Source of the DNA: Iris pallida
Lineage: Eukaryota > Streptophyta > Magnoliopsida > Asparagales > Iridaceae
Direction of reading: 5' to 3'
DNA: 64,000 nucleotides
NCBI GenBank assembly: GCA_029216955.1
Contig: JANAVB010002199.1
Coordinates: 16,309,620 to 16,373,619, forward strand
Shown here in pieces: positions 48,161 through 60,111 of the stretch. Made by a program: the position numbers and the translations under genes. The notes beneath the pieces are model-generated. The model made no database searches. It saw only the letters and a list, made by a program, of their open reading frames with translations, and was not told where the DNA came from. Within the stretch, counting starts at the first letter, position 1; each line of letters starts with the position of its first letter.

Positions 48161-48770
48161 CTCAAGTTCTAAGGTAATAGAAGACAGAAAGATAAAAGAA
48201 GAGTAAGAAAATTTCTGGACAGTTGTATACTATGCATAAATGAAATGGACTACAGCCTTGAATCTCACGTAGTGACTATTGTCTTTGTCTGAAGAAGAGC
48301 TTGATGGACTACGCCTTGAATCAGTCATCTTGAACCAGACTTGGAAAATAGCACACATAGTACGCTAGAGGTACTTGGGTCTATCGGGTGGCGCGTTTGG
48401 TTGGCCATGCGCACTTTTACACATTCATGAGAGTTGTCTAGGATCGCCCTATCCTATAGTTGCGGCCCTCACGACCTCTCATATAGGTAAGTCCTTAAGG
48501 GTTGGTGATAGGAATTAACCCTGCATAACATGCTTGGACTTATTAAGAGTTTAAACTCACCCTATCCATATCACACAAGGAACACTGTCACCATAGAGAT
48601 GAGGTATGAATGTACACATGTACAGCCTCCTGGGTTTTTATTTTAAAGAGAATTTAATCTCATGTTAGTGTTCCATAATAGTCACCTAGTCCAGCTTGTC
48701 CCTACCCATTGAACCGGCTTCTTGGGATCTCCAGTCAGACTCGGTTGGGTTGCCACTGCTGGTGACTATA
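48161..48770 (-). other. Untranslated region of copia element 3
   Basis: Non-coding internal sequence between the end of pol and the polypurine tract. A second purine-rich run (GAGGGGGATGGGG, minus strand) lies at 48,785-48,797, right at the end of pol. Confidence 0.5.
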
Positions 48771-49634
48771 CTATGGGCTTAACCCCATCCCCCTCGATGA
48801 TTCTAGGATCAATGTCCTAGACAGACCCTTCGTCAAGTGGTCTGCAAGGTTCTTTTCTGACTTTATATAGTCAAGAACCACATATTTGCCCAAAAGGCTC
48901 TTTATTGACTTGAAGCGCAGCTGCAGGTACCTGTTCATCTTAGCATTCACAGAGTCATGCTTTAGTAGTTCAATAACAGACTTATTATCACAGTTTATGG
49001 AAATTGCAAGAACATGATGAACAGAAACAGGTATATGCATAATAAGATTTCTGAGCCATTCGGCTTCTGTACATGTTGTATCCAAAGCTATCATTTCAGA
49101 GTCCATTGTACTTCTGGCTATGATAGTTTGTTTACATGATTCCCAGGAGATTGCAGCTCCTGCTAGGGTAAAAATATATCCAGTAGTGGATTTCACATCA
49201 TGTGAATCAGTTACCCAATTTGCATCGGAGTAACCTTCTATGATATCAGGGTGTCTAGAATAATGAAGTTTATAATCTAGAGTACCCTTAAGATATCTAA
49301 ATACTCTGTCTAATGCAGTCCAATATGACTGATTTGGGTTACTAGTATATCTACTTAGTCTCCCAATAGTAAATGCAATGTCAGGTCTGGTCCTGTTAGT
49401 TATGTACATGAGGGACCCAATCATTTGTGAATATCTATGTTGTTCTATAGGTGATCCTTCATTCTTTTTTAGAACAATATTACTGTCATAAGGGGTAAGG
49501 ACAAGTTTCTTGTCAAAATACTTAAACTTCCTTAGCATTTTCTCAATTAAATGTGCTAAAGATAGAGTATAACCCTCTTTACATTTAGACACCTGCATTC
49601 CTAGGATTAGGTTTGCTTCACCTAGGTCTTTCAT
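48771..49634 (-). pseudogene. Copia element 3: end of reverse transcriptase plus RNase H
   Basis: 288-codon open frame starting at [15 protein letters not shown]. It continues through the copia connection ([19 protein letters not shown]), RNase H ([37 protein letters not shown]) and the terminal [14 protein letters not shown] and SSRGMGL. The closing motif resembles Tork/TNT1-type copia, a different lineage from copia 1 and 2. The rest of pol and gag is missing: the element is cut near 49,720, where a family X LTR begins. Confidence 0.88.
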
Positions 49635-49687
49635 ATCAAACTGGTTAGATAAATAATTCTTAGTGTTATTTATCTGTTCCAGTGAAG

Positions 49688-49722
49688 GTCCTAGAATAAG
49701 GATGTGTCCTAGAATAAGGATG
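49688..49722. repeat. 18-bp direct repeat at the LTR junction
   Basis: GTCCTAGAATAAGGATGT occurs twice in tandem, immediately before the family X LTR. It may be a repair scar. Confidence 0.85.
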
Positions 49723-50155
49723 TGTCACGCCCCGCTCCCGCAGAAGCGATCGTCCTCGCTAAGGCGTGATGCCGCACAGGCCTAGGTTGCGCCCGTGCAA
49801 GGCTAATCCCAGAAACGGCCGAATTGAGCTAGGCCACAGAGTCGCACAGAGTGTCTCCATTTGCAGCGAAAAGTAAATGAACACAAATTGAAGCGAATTC
49901 AAACTCTTTATTGACATTCAAGAAGTTTACAAGCGACGCTAGGCCGAGATTACAAATCGCTCAAGCTCTCTCTCTCTCTGAAACATAAAGGCGTACCAAG
50001 TGGCTTACATGATAGAATGATTCATGGCGATGTTCTGATACATTATGTCCTGTATAGGGTGCTTTAGCTCCTTGCAACGTTTCAAGGCTCCAGAGTTGGC
50101 TCCGCGCCTTAGCACGTTCGAGGGAAGCTCCGCACCTGTAATGCCTGTAGTTCGT
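49723..50155 (+). mobile_element. Family X LTR fragment (5' part)
   Basis: Starts TGTCACGCCCCGCTCCCG, related to 20,849/25,174 and to 1-259. Only about 430 of roughly 2,400 bases remain. It is then replaced by a different LTR starting at 50,156. Confidence 0.7.
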
Positions 50156-53002
50156 TGTCACTCCTCGTTCCCAAAATACGTATTTTATACGTGTACTGCA
50201 TGAATGTATTTATTTAATATTTATCATGCATTTGTTCTGTATTTAAATTCTTCGATTTTGCGCTTATTAATTTTTCTGTATTTTATTTTCTGCTTTTGCT
50301 TTAGCCCTTGGCTTAGTCTATTCATTAAACCAATTTGGTTTAGCTTGGTTCATCATGAATAGGAGTGGATGGCCTAGATCTTGTAGAAAGGAATGGGTGG
50401 TGGAGATTGACTTGGCTTGATATTTATGCCCTTTTTTACTTTTCTCTCTCTTTATTACTCACATTTACTTCTTCTTCTTCATCCTCCATTACTCTCTCAC
50501 CCACCCATTTGGAGAGGCAAGTACATCTTGCACACCATAAGGGATTTTATGCATCCCCATTTATTTTTAATCCATGTTGTTTATCTTCTCTTCCTCTACA
50601 AGTTTAGGTCTTGAAGTTCTTGATTTCCATGGATGGTTGGGTGTAGATCTAAGTTTTAAGTTTTGATTTTTCATATAGATTTTGTGGTTTTGATCTATCA
50701 AACTTTGTTGTTTTTGAAAATAAGTGGTTTCATGTTGTAGAGAATTCAATTCTACCAAAGTTTGGCTTTTGAAAAGTTAGATTTCGACTTATTTTGAGAA
50801 AATTATGGCCAAAAGTATTTTTGGTCATTTCTATGTTCATCTGTCCGCATGTCGTAGTTGGCCGCATATGGTATCGCGAATGAGCCGCATAAGGCACATG
50901 TCGCAGTTGGCCGCATATGGTGTCGCGAATGAGCCGCATAAGGCACATGTCGCAGTTGGCCGCATAGATGTCGCGGTTGGGCCGCATGAGCCGCATGTCG
51001 CAGTTGAGCCGCATGCCGCAGTTGAGCCGCATATGGTGTCGCGGTTGGGCCGCATGAGCCGCATGCCGTAGTTGAGCCGCATAGATGTCGCGGTTGGGCC
51101 GCATGAGCAGTTGAGCCGCATGTCGCAGTTGAGCCGCATAGATGTCGCAGTTGGGCCGCATGAGCCGCATGCCGCAGTTGAGCCGCATATGGTGTTGCGG
51201 TTGGGCCGCATAGGCCGCATGTCGCAGTTGAGCCGCATATGGTGTCGCGGATGGGCCGCATAGGCCGCATGAGCCGCATGTCGCAGTTGGTCCACATGCA
51301 TGTCGTATAATAGGCCGCATAATGCCTATTTTGGCTATTTCTGACTGTTATATGTCCTAATTGACTGAATTGTGGCTAGAATTTCTTCCAACTCCCAACA
51401 TGAAAGTTGTAGATCTTTTTCTTGGCTTCAAAAATATGTTACCAACTATTTTATGCAAGTTATAGACTCGACCATGCTTAATACTAGTTTGACTTTCATG
51501 CCTTTGCACGAATTGACATTGATTGTTACCTTCACTAAATGATTGACCATGCGTTCCTAGTTGGAACTAAGAGACTGGCTAGTCGTCTTATTGAATTGAA
51601 TGAATGAGACACGTTCATATTAACTATGAACTATTGCAATCGAATGGCTAATCTCGAATATTGGCATACAGGCACATGCAAGCTTCAATTTATTTATTTA
51701 TTTCCTATAGAAGCGGCATGTGTACTTTATGGTCAAGGCATAGTTATTCTGTGGTTAGTTTTGATTGTTGCATTACGCTATGTAAGACCTACAACCTAAC
51801 CGCACGGGCATCGTTGTAGAGTTGGGCATATCGTACTTTGTACGGAAGTACTCATTTCTGAATGACCATGACCCAAGGCATGGGATTTCACTTAAAATAG
51901 AGGCTACTAAGTTAAATAAAATAATGATTGCATGGAGAGGATGGATTCTCGAGTTCTTACATGGCAGCCTTCTTTGGGACTATTAGTGCCCGACAGGCCG
52001 GCTGGTCCCCACAGATACTACAAATCTGCCACACGGGCAGGGAGCGGTATCTGATTTTATTATTTATTGTATATTGATGACGGGCGTCCCGCTGGGACTC
52101 GTCTAATTCAAGATTTGCGCAATTGATTGACTGGGTAAACTAGCCCTGCTTGCACATAGTAAGAACTGAGGAATCCTTATTGCATATTTCCAGGGTAACT
52201 TGGAACTCACAGTAGTAAGCCGTAGTAGTTGCATGGCCGTTTAAGTTGACTTGTTTATGTATTGTACCTACTCTGTTAACTAACTGAGATGATCAGAATG
52301 TTAGGACATGACGGGCCAACTTCTGTCCTTGTTTGGTTTGGAGGTTGGTTCGAAGTGTCGTGATGTTATGAGAATCCCAGTAGCAAACAGAGATCTATTT
52401 ATCATATTCTCTTATTACTGGTTTAATTCCTCATATCGTGCTTCCTTGTGGTACTTGCTATTAGAGGTCTAACCTCTCTGGTTTTGCTTGGCCAGATTTA
52501 GAGCCAGTTTCCTAGGACTCAGCTTACTTCCACCTCCAAGATGGTCAATACTAGAGGAATGATCGCCGGAGGACACGAGTGGGTCCCTTGCTTTCCTGCT
52601 CGTCTTTACTATTTACTTTTGGCCGTTTGGCACCGACATGTTAGTCGGATTGTCTAGTACTTACTTTTACATAATTGTAATTAAGTCAGACTGCAGCTGA
52701 TAACAATTGTGTATACCTTGCTATATCATCTGGGTAAATTTTGTACAGCCAGATCTCAAGAACATTTTGACTAAGCATTTGGGACGCCTTACTGCTTTAT
52801 CTTACATGTTCTATATTTCTGTTTCTTATTGGAATGATTGAGACAATAGATGTTGAGTAACATTAGTAAGACTTTCATGTAGTATGCACCCCCTCGTCTT
52901 TTAGACAACATTGATCGTATTATACGGTATCCTTCTACCTGTAATACGTAGCTGGCTGAGTCATTCTCCCGCTCTCCGGTATTCCGGTTCTGGGGTGTGA
53001 CA
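50156..53002 (+). repeat. 5' LTR of a Ty3/gypsy element
   Basis: Starts TGTCACTCCTCGTTCCC and ends GGGGTGTGACA, giving complementary termini TGTCAC/GTGACA, with gypsy gag downstream. Length 2,847 bp. The sequence after the LTR (AGGTTTTAGTGGTGGCC) does not match the iMet primer site, so the primer tRNA is unclear. No 3' LTR partner is in the window. Confidence 0.7.
50853..51320. repeat. GCCGCAT/GTCGCAGTTG tandem repeat in gypsy LTR
   Basis: About two dozen GCCGCAT words with GTCGCAGTTG or GTCGCGGTTG spacers, in units of roughly 17-33 bases. All three minus-strand frames are open across it, purely because the repeat lacks stops. Confidence 0.9.
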
Positions 53003-53122
53003 AGGTTTTAGTGGTGGCCCATGCAGGTCTGATTCCAGACTTGTGGGGTGTTTTAATTTATAGGATGTCTCAATCACACATGTTCCCCCTTGACCTCCTG
53101 ATTCGTTACTCTCGACTCTAGC

Positions 53123-54370
53123 TTGACATTCCGGTATCCTTTGACTTCATTGATCTTTCCTGTCCGATCGTTTGATTGTTCTATTGTCCCTTTTCTTAGG
53201 GGCACTTCGTCCGCATCTGTCAGGACTGGACAACAACAACAAGGGCAACACGGACAACCTGACCATGTTGATCAGCAACAAGAGCCGGTACTACCTCAAG
53301 AGACTATCCAAGACGAAGTGATAGTGGAACCAGCAGCTGAACCGCAGTATCCGGAGGTTCCAACACCACCAATAGTTCCACCCACCCCTGTGGAAGTGGA
53401 CACACCAGCCCTTCTGGAGTTCATGAGAGGGATGATGGCCACTCAGCAATATCAGATGTTGGCCCCGCAACGCATGCACACTCAGCTACAAGAGCAGAAT
53501 GTACTACTCAACCAAGGATTGCAGACGGCTTTAGAAAGAGGGGCTAGGACAGATTCAGGAGCGTCAGCCAGGTTTTGCAAGTACAACCCCCGCCGCTTCG
53601 AGGGCACGGAGGATGCCATCTCAGCAGATGCATGGCTTAAGGATATTGAGGCTATTTTGACAGCATCTAAGGTGCCGACGGAAGAACGTGTGGATCTAGT
53701 GAAGTTGTTACTTCAGGATCTCGCACGTGATTGGTGGAAATCAGAAGAAGTAGGCATCAGACGTCCTGTTGCTTGGGACGATTTTACAGCAAGATTCAAG
53801 ACGAAGTACTATGGGGTTGTACCGCAGTTTGAGCTACAACAGAAGTTTATCAACCTCAAGCAGGCCGGCAAGACGGTAGATGCTTATGCAGCGGAGTTCT
53901 GCAGATTGAGTAGGTTCGCCCCAGAGATGGTAGCAACGGAGAGCCAGAGGGCTATGAGGTTCTAGCAAGGGTTTCATCTTGAGCTCTTGCAATTGATAGA
54001 GGGGCACAATTATCAGACTTTTGATGAAGTATTAACGACAACCCGAAGGCATGAGATCACCATTCAGAGGATCACTACAAGGACTGGAGGTCAGAAGATA
54101 TCTCACAGTCAGATTAAAGGAGGAGGGGGAGTAGCGCCCCGAACAATAGCACCATCCCCTGGCATTCGCATTCATGATGTGGCAATGCAAGGGCCAGTAC
54201 CACCACCAAGGCAGCAGCAACAGCAACAGAAGAAGAACCTGTAACCCCCAACGGGCTGCACTTATTGTGGGAAGGTAGTGCACACTAGGGATGTGTGTCG
54301 GACATTGAACGGATAGTGTTTGATTTGTGGAAATCCAGATCATCGGGTTACCACCTGTCCCATGAATTCG
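53123..54370 (+). pseudogene. Gypsy gag with two zinc knuckles, broken
   Basis: Retrotransposon gag domain around DAWLKDIEAILTASKVP, DLARDWWKSEEV, FKTKYYGVVPQFELQQKF and AYAAEFCRLSRFAPEMV. Two CCHC knuckles follow, CTYCGKVVHTRDVC and CLICGNPDHRVTTC, at about 54,256-54,360. Stops occur at 53,963-53,965, near 54,242 and between the knuckles (54,313-54,315), so it cannot yield full Gag. The layout is that of chromovirus-type plant gypsy elements. Confidence 0.85.
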
Positions 54371-54699
54371 ACGTCAGGAGGACCGGTACAACAGTTTCCT
54401 GCTCTGCCAGCACCAGGAACAGGCCAGTATCGAGGACCAACGGTGGCAGTGAGATCGTTGGCACAGCGCCCGTTCATGACGTAGGCTCAGATGTTTCGGC
54501 AGCAGGGACCGCCGATGCAGCAACACTAGCACAGACCACCCCAACATCACCAAGGCAGGGGCTAGTAGCAATACCAGGCTAGGCCGCAGCATGGGAACCA
54601 ACAAGGAGGTCGAGGGCAGGCCTTTACTCTGTCCTTGGAAGAGGCATTGGTATCGGAAGATGTTGTGGCAGGTAACATTCTCGTCGCCTCATATCCCGC

Positions 54700-54887
54700 A
54701 GTAGCATTGTTTGATTCGGGAGCATGACACTCATTTATATCTGCACAATTTGCGACACTGCTAGGGATGGAGTTTGAGGCATTGCCAGGGAGGTTGAATA
54801 TACTCACTGGTAATGGGCTCGTAGGAGTTAGTAGAATTATTCTAGCATGTAGCGTTGTAGTTTGCGGGCATTCTTTACCCGACCAGA
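54700..54887 (+). pseudogene. Gypsy protease, truncated
   Basis: LFDSGA followed by a stop, then HSFISAQFATLLG, the typical gypsy aspartic protease start. The frame continues to VVVCGHSLP and is then lost in C-rich sequence belonging to copia 2. The RT and integrase of this element are absent. Confidence 0.75.
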
Positions 54888-55399
54888 TCCCACCCCGACC
54901 AGACCCCCGCCGACCCCCCTCTCCAGCAGCAAAACGCCCCCCTATCCCGCAGACGCCCCCCCACCCCAACAACAGCACATCAGACCCTAACCCTAACCCT
55001 AGATTTTTGCAATGGAAACCCTAATCCTAGACCTAGCAGCCCCATCAAACCCTAACCCTAGCTTTTTAAAAAAAAAGAGGCGTATTTCGAATAGAGACGG
55101 CTGTTAAATCTTTATTTGCACCAACTCTGTTCCGTGCTTACGCCGTTTGGAACTAACAAATGCTTTATTTGTTATTCCTTCTTCACATCGGGATCTATGC
55201 AGAGACTGATCATGTCTTCTCTGGTGTCCTGACGTGTTCACTTTACATGCGCGCGCCGGTGCTGGCCAAGTTAGTAGCGCATTAGTAAAGTCTCTGGCGT
55301 TGAAGAAGACGACGTCGACGACGAAGACGACGACGTTGGGTCAGTTGCAAACTCCGACGACGAAGAAGACGACGAATTGAGTTCACAGTTGAAGGCGCC

Positions 55400-56605
55400 A
55401 TGGATTTGATCAGTGGCAAACTGACGGCCGAAGAGATGAAGGCCTTGGTTGATGATATCTTGTCCAAGAGATTAACCGAGGTAACCCCACGTGTGATTCA
55501 TACTGATGTGGATCCGTCGCCTTACAAAATGGGGAAGCTGGAGAAGCTGGAGACGAAGTTGAAAGGCACTTCCAATTACTTGAAGTGGTCGCGGCAGGCG
55601 ATGCGGACACTGAAGGGACGTGGCTTGGTTGGCTATGTCACTGGCCAAGCCAAGGCGCCAGCCGATCACTCCACCAAGGAGTTTGCTGTGTGGGAGATTG
55701 TCAACAAGGTCGTGGCTGGGTGGTTGACTGCCTCTTTAACCGACCAGATGTCGGGCAATATCGAGGCTATGGAGGATGCTGCTGATATATGGCAGACTCT
55801 CAAAGATATGTACTCCAGCTCCGGCAACCCTATGCGAGTCTTTCAACTGCAAGATGAACTCGATAGGGTGGCCCAAGACGACCGTACCATCTCTGAGTAC
55901 GCGGCCCTGTTGAAGAAGTATTGGTCTGATCTGGATCATTATTATCCTCTTGGGATGGAAGATGCACAAGTCGAACCAGCCTTCGCAAAGTACTTTCAGA
56001 CGTTCCTGGCATATATTTCCCGGCAGCGTATGATGAAATTTCTGAAGGGACTACACCCTGTATTTGAGCAGCGACGGAATATCCTCCTTTCCCAACCCAC
56101 GCTCCCGACCTTGGAAGAAGCTATAGCTGTCATGACACAGGAAGAAGCTCGACTGAAGTTGATGTCCAACAAGGGCTCCTCCCAGGGGAAGCCAGCCGCG
56201 GTTGAAAAGTCTGCCCTTGCTGCCTTCAATCAACCTCCATCTATGGGTGGTGTTTGTCATAATTGTGGTGACTCCGGACATTACATCCGATTTTGTCCAA
56301 AACCCTTGCGCACTCAGTCCACTGATCGAGGACGGGGTCGTGGAGGCCGACGTGGTGATAGAGGAAGATATGCTGGTCGAAGGGGCAGCCACAAAGCAAA
56401 TCTGGCGGAAGAAGGGGGAGAGCATCACCTGGCTGAAATAACCCCGCTTGAGCGGGAGTTCCTTGAGAAGTTGCGTGGCACGAAGCTGGGTTCGGCCGAC
56501 AGTCCTGGGGCGTCTTCAACCTCGGGAGATCACTTCACTTGCTTTGCCCAAACCAGCACCGATGATTCTGCCCGTGCTCTTGCATCTATCCATCAGCCAG
56601 GATAG
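55400..56605 (+). CDS. Copia 2 gag (401 residues, intact up to a stop)
   Basis: Continuous frame from MDLISGKLTAEEMKALVDD through GTSNYLKWSRQAM and FQLQDELDRVAQDDRTIS to the CCHC knuckle CHNCGDSGHYIRFCPKP and an Arg/Gly-rich tail. It ends at TAG 56,603-56,605, where copia 1 has TGG just before the protease, so the stop is a mutation within one gag-pol frame. Start chosen by agreement with copia 1. It is the best-preserved gag here. Confidence 0.85.
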   Translation: MDLISGKLTAEEMKALVDDILSKRLTEVTPRVIHTDVDPSPYKMGKLEKLETKLKGTSNYLKWSRQAMRTLKGRGLVGYVTGQAKAPADHSTKEFAVWEIVNKVVAGWLTASLTDQMSGNIEAMEDAADIWQTLKDMYSSSGNPMRVFQLQDELDRVAQDDRTISEYAALLKKYWSDLDHYYPLGMEDAQVEPAFAKYFQTFLAYISRQRMMKFLKGLHPVFEQRRNILLSQPTLPTLEEAIAVMTQEEARLKLMSNKGSSQGKPAAVEKSALAAFNQPPSMGGVCHNCGDSGHYIRFCPKPLRTQSTDRGRGRGGRRGDRGRYAGRRGSHKANLAEEGGEHHLAEITPLEREFLEKLRGTKLGSADSPGASSTSGDHFTCFAQTSTDDSARALASIHQPG

Positions 56606-56676
56606 ATTATGGACTCTGGGGCATCTCGCCATGTCACGGGTCCCGTGGTACGTTTCGGGAATATACTCCCCTACCA
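56606..56676 (+). pseudogene. Copia 2 protease start, frameshifted
   Basis: MDSGASRHVTG follows the nonsense codon. One base is missing just after it compared with copia 1 (GGTCCCGTGG against GGATCCCGCGG), shifting the frame until about 56,677. Confidence 0.75.
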
Positions 56677-58446
56677 TTGCCGGAGAGTATTCAGACCGCT
56701 GATGGTACATCCAACCCTGTAGTGGGTAAAGGCACTGTCGCATGCACCTCTTCCATCACTTTAACCAATGTCCTTCATGCTCCATCTTTTCCTGTCAATC
56801 TTCTATCCATTAGTGCCATTATACTTGATCTTAACTGTACTGTTTCCTTTGACATTCCTCAGGTGACTTTTCAGGAGAAAGGGACAGGACGACGACTTGG
56901 GACTGGCACATGGCATAAGGGGCTGTGGTATTTAAACAGGACTGGACTGGACAAAGCATTGGCATCCTTGGTAGCAGACGCACCACCGGAAGCTTCATGT
57001 CGCAGTGTTGAAGCCGACTTGCTACTCCACCACCAGCGTGTCGGTCATTCCTCTTTTCCGGTTATTGGTCGAATGTATCCGTCCTTATATCAAAGGGCTA
57101 ATAAAGAGAAGTTATTTTGTAATGCTTGTGCTTTGGGAAAACATACCAGAAGCTCGTATGTGAGCACAGGCAATAGGAGTTCAGCTGCTTTTGACATGAT
57201 ACATTCAGACGTTTGGGGCCCTTGTCCTACAACCGGGATTAACGGCTTTCGATGGTTCGTCACCTTTATTGATTGTTATACCCGTGTGACATGGGTCTAC
57301 CTTCTGAAGAATAAAAGTGACGTCCTTGAGGCCTTTCAGGACTTTCATCGACGGGTGGAAACACAATATGGCGCTAAAATTAAGTATTTTCGATCCGACA
57401 ATGGGATGGAGTATACGAATAAGCGAGTTGCTGAGTATTTTTCAACTCATGGAATACTTCATCAAACTTCGTGTGCTTATACTCCGACTCAAAATGGTGT
57501 GGCAGAACGAAAGAACAGACACTTGCTGGAAGTTGCACGGACGATGATGCTGGCTATGAATGTCCCGAAGCACTTATGGGGGCAGGCTATTTTAACGGCC
57601 TCTTATCTTATCAACAGAATGCCATCTCAGGTATTGGACTGGAAGACACCATTGGAGATGCTTACTGGAGCTAATACATACACTGTTCCACCAAAAGTTT
57701 TTGGATGTGTATGCTTTGTCCAGGATAATCGGCCAGGCGTTGGCAAACTGGATCCTCGGGCAGTTAAATGTGTCTTTGTCGGTTACACGGCGACTCAGAA
57801 GGGTTATGCCTGTTGGAGTCCAGTCGAGCGGAAGATGTTTGTCAGCATGGACGTTACTTTCAGAGAACTCGAACCATACTATGGTTCGGATGAAGGTTCC
57901 GCATTTGGTGACACACCTAACACAGATGGTGTTCGATGTGAGGGAGAGATAATAAGTCCAAATGTGGTCGTCGGATCGGTTCCGTGTTCGGTTGTAAAAA
58001 ACTGGACGAAAGGGGGAGAGCACAGTGACTCAGATACAGAAAATGAAGAAGAAGATCCATATGTTACGCAGGGGGAGCAGCAGACAAGGGAAAAGGAGCT
58101 CCAAGTCTACAAAAGAAGACAACAGAAGTCCAGTACTGTGCCTATGCCATGCCCTGTGCCTACTGTACCAAGTCCCTTGTCTACTCCTGCTCCAACTCCT
58201 GAAGATGTTGCCCCCGCACTGAATCACTCGAATTCAGATGCGGATCTCTCCGACTCGGATGGTACGATCTCTCCACCACCTATTGCTCCCTTAAGGAGAT
58301 CTTCTCGCATCAATGCGGGTAAGGCTCCTGCTCGTTTTGATGATTACGAACATGACATTGCCAACTTCTTGTCTTATTCTAACATTTCTTCGAATTATCG
58401 AGCCTTCATTGCATCGTTAGACTCTACTTTGTTGCCCAAGTGTTAG
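56677..58446 (+). pseudogene. Copia 2 protease end, integrase and linker
   Basis: 589-codon frame with SITLTNVLHAPSFPVNL, the HHCC motif (HHQRVGHSSF and LFCNACALGKH), the integrase core (HSDVWGP, FRSDNGMEY, NGVAERKNRHLLE) and the acidic Ser/Pro linker. It ends at TAG 58,444-58,446, where copia 1 has TGG (KCWQEAK). The DDE residues are all present, so integrase is intact within this part. Confidence 0.88.
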
Positions 58447-59187
58447 CAGGAAGCAAAGAAAGATCCAAGGTGGAAAGCTGCAATGATGGAAGAACTTGGA
58501 GCACTGGAGAAAAATAAGACATGGGAGCTGGTTCCATTACCCAAAGGGAAGAAAGCTGTGGGATGCAAATGGGTGTACACAGTGAAAAAGACGCCAGAAG
58601 GAAAAGTAGAGCGGTACAAGGCGAGGTTGGTTGCAAAAGGATTCACACAGTCATATGGAATAGACTATGATGAGACTTTTGCCCCAGTAGCAAAAATGAG
58701 CACAGTAAGAACTCTGGTCTCCATTGCAGCGAACTATGGGTGGAAGCTGTACCAGTTGGATGTGAAGAATGCCTTTCTTCATGGGGACCTGCAAGAAGAA
58801 GTATACATGGAGCTCCCGCCTGGGTGCTATGCGACGGAATCAAACGGAGGGACGTCGCAAGGAAAGGTGTGTAAACTAAAGAAGTCACTATACGGACTCA
58901 AGCAATCCCCTCGAGCCTGGTTTGACAGATTCAGAAAGGCTGTTACAGGCATGGGATACCGTCAAACAAATGCAGATCATACGGTCTTCCTTCAGCATGC
59001 AAGAGGCCACATCACTATACTTGCTGTATATGTGGATGATATAGTGATCACAGGTGATGATGAAGTCGAGATCACTAAACTGAAGTCAAAACTCGCGAAG
59101 GAGTTTGAAGTGAAAGATTTAGGAGCGATGAGGTACTTTCTAGGTATCGAGGTGTGTGAAGGCGAACAAGAAATTGTTCTTTCATAG
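58447..59187 (+). pseudogene. Copia 2 reverse transcriptase
   Basis: RT with WKAAMMEELGALEKNKTW, VARLVAKGFTQSYG-like region, [35 protein letters not shown] and the active site YVDD at 59,029-59,040. It ends at TAG 59,185-59,187, where copia 1 has CAG. Confidence 0.88.
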
Positions 59188-59982
59188 AGAAAATATACAC
59201 TAGATCTGCTGAAGGAGACAGGGATACTGGGATGCAAAGCAGCGGTCACTCCAATTGACCAGAAGTGCAAGTTGGGAGCAGAAGCAGGAGAGCCCGTTGA
59301 TCGTGAAAGATATCAACGACTTGTAGGGAGATTGATTTATCTGGGACACACTCGCCCTGATATCTTATTTGCGGTGAGTGTAGTGAGTCGCTAAATGCAT
59401 GATCCAAGAAAGGGTCATATGGAGGCAGTATTTCAGATCTTGAGGTATCTGAAAGGAACGCCGGGAAAGGGGCTATGGTTCAAGAAGAATGGACGCATAG
59501 AAGTTGAGGGATACTGTGATGCAGACTGGACGAGCTGCATAGACGACAGAAGGTCTACCACGGGATACTGTGTTTTTGTAGGAGGAAATCTGGTCTCATG
59601 GAGAAGCAAGAAACAGTCTGTGGTAGCACAGTCGACAGCTGAAGCAGAATACATAGCAATGGCTCTGGGAGTGTCAGAGTTGCTATGGGTAAAAGCATTG
59701 CTGACAGAATTGAAGCTGGATAAGGGAGCACCATTGCGTCTTCTGAGCGATAGTCAAGCTGCAATAAGTATAGCTAACAATCCAGTTCAGCACGACAGAA
59801 CGAAGCACATCGAGATTGATCGATTCTTTATCAAGGAGAAGCTGGAACAAGGGATACTGAAGATTGACCATGTCCGCTCAGAAGAACAAGTTGCATACTG
59901 TCTGACTAAGGGTCTTAGTTCATTAAGTCTGTCGAAGCTATGTAACAAGATGGGAATGATCAATATCTATCGCCCATCTTGA
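59188..59982 (+). pseudogene. Copia 2 RNase H end
   Basis: After the stop at 59,185 the frame continues, with a further TAA at 59,392-59,394 (TAC in copia 1). It then runs intact through DADWTSC, STAEAEYIAMALG, LLSDSQAAISIANNP and CLTKGLSSLSLSKL to the stop before the polypurine tract. Confidence 0.85.
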
Positions 59983-59989
59983 GGGGGAG

Positions 59990-60111
59990 TGTTGAGAATC
60001 AATAAGGGACTTTTAGTCCCACATCGGAATATGTAGTATGTAGAGGAGCTAGACTCCCTATATATAGTGAAGTAGTCCATCAATAAAATAATCCAACTAT
60101 TATTTTCTACA
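59990..60111 (+). repeat. 3' LTR of copia 2
   Basis: 122 bp, TGTTGAGAATC to TTTTCTACA, with the TTTAGTCCCACATCGG motif and a CCTATATATAG TATA-like box. It differs at many positions from the copia 1 LTRs, so it is a separate, older or divergent insertion. Confidence 0.95.

Larger units (their letters stand above)
54888..60111 (+). mobile_element. Ty1/copia retrotransposon 2, 5'-truncated
   Basis: Same family as copia 1 throughout gag-pol. It lacks the 5' LTR and primer site; homology begins in the C-rich leader, joined to gypsy protease. The 3' LTR is at 59,990-60,111. At least four nonsense changes and one frameshift break the coding region. The right flank (60,112) is the duplicated segment, while the left flank is gypsy, so this is not a simple insertion. 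Confidence 0.9.

Noticed and set aside
50730..51320. Three overlapping minus-strand ORFs of 154-196 codons rich in Cys-Gly, Ala and His
   Set aside because: They arise because the GCCGCAT repeat has no stop in any frame; the region is an LTR.
53003..53030. Gypsy primer-binding site after the LTR
   Set aside because: Sequence AGGTTTTAGTGGTGGCC matches no tRNA 3' end I can name, so it was not annotated.
54980..55070. CCCTAACCCTAACCCTA repeats resembling telomere sequence
   Set aside because: Only a few units of CCCTAA, not the plant CCCTAAA. They lie in the copia 2 leader, so this is not an interstitial telomere.
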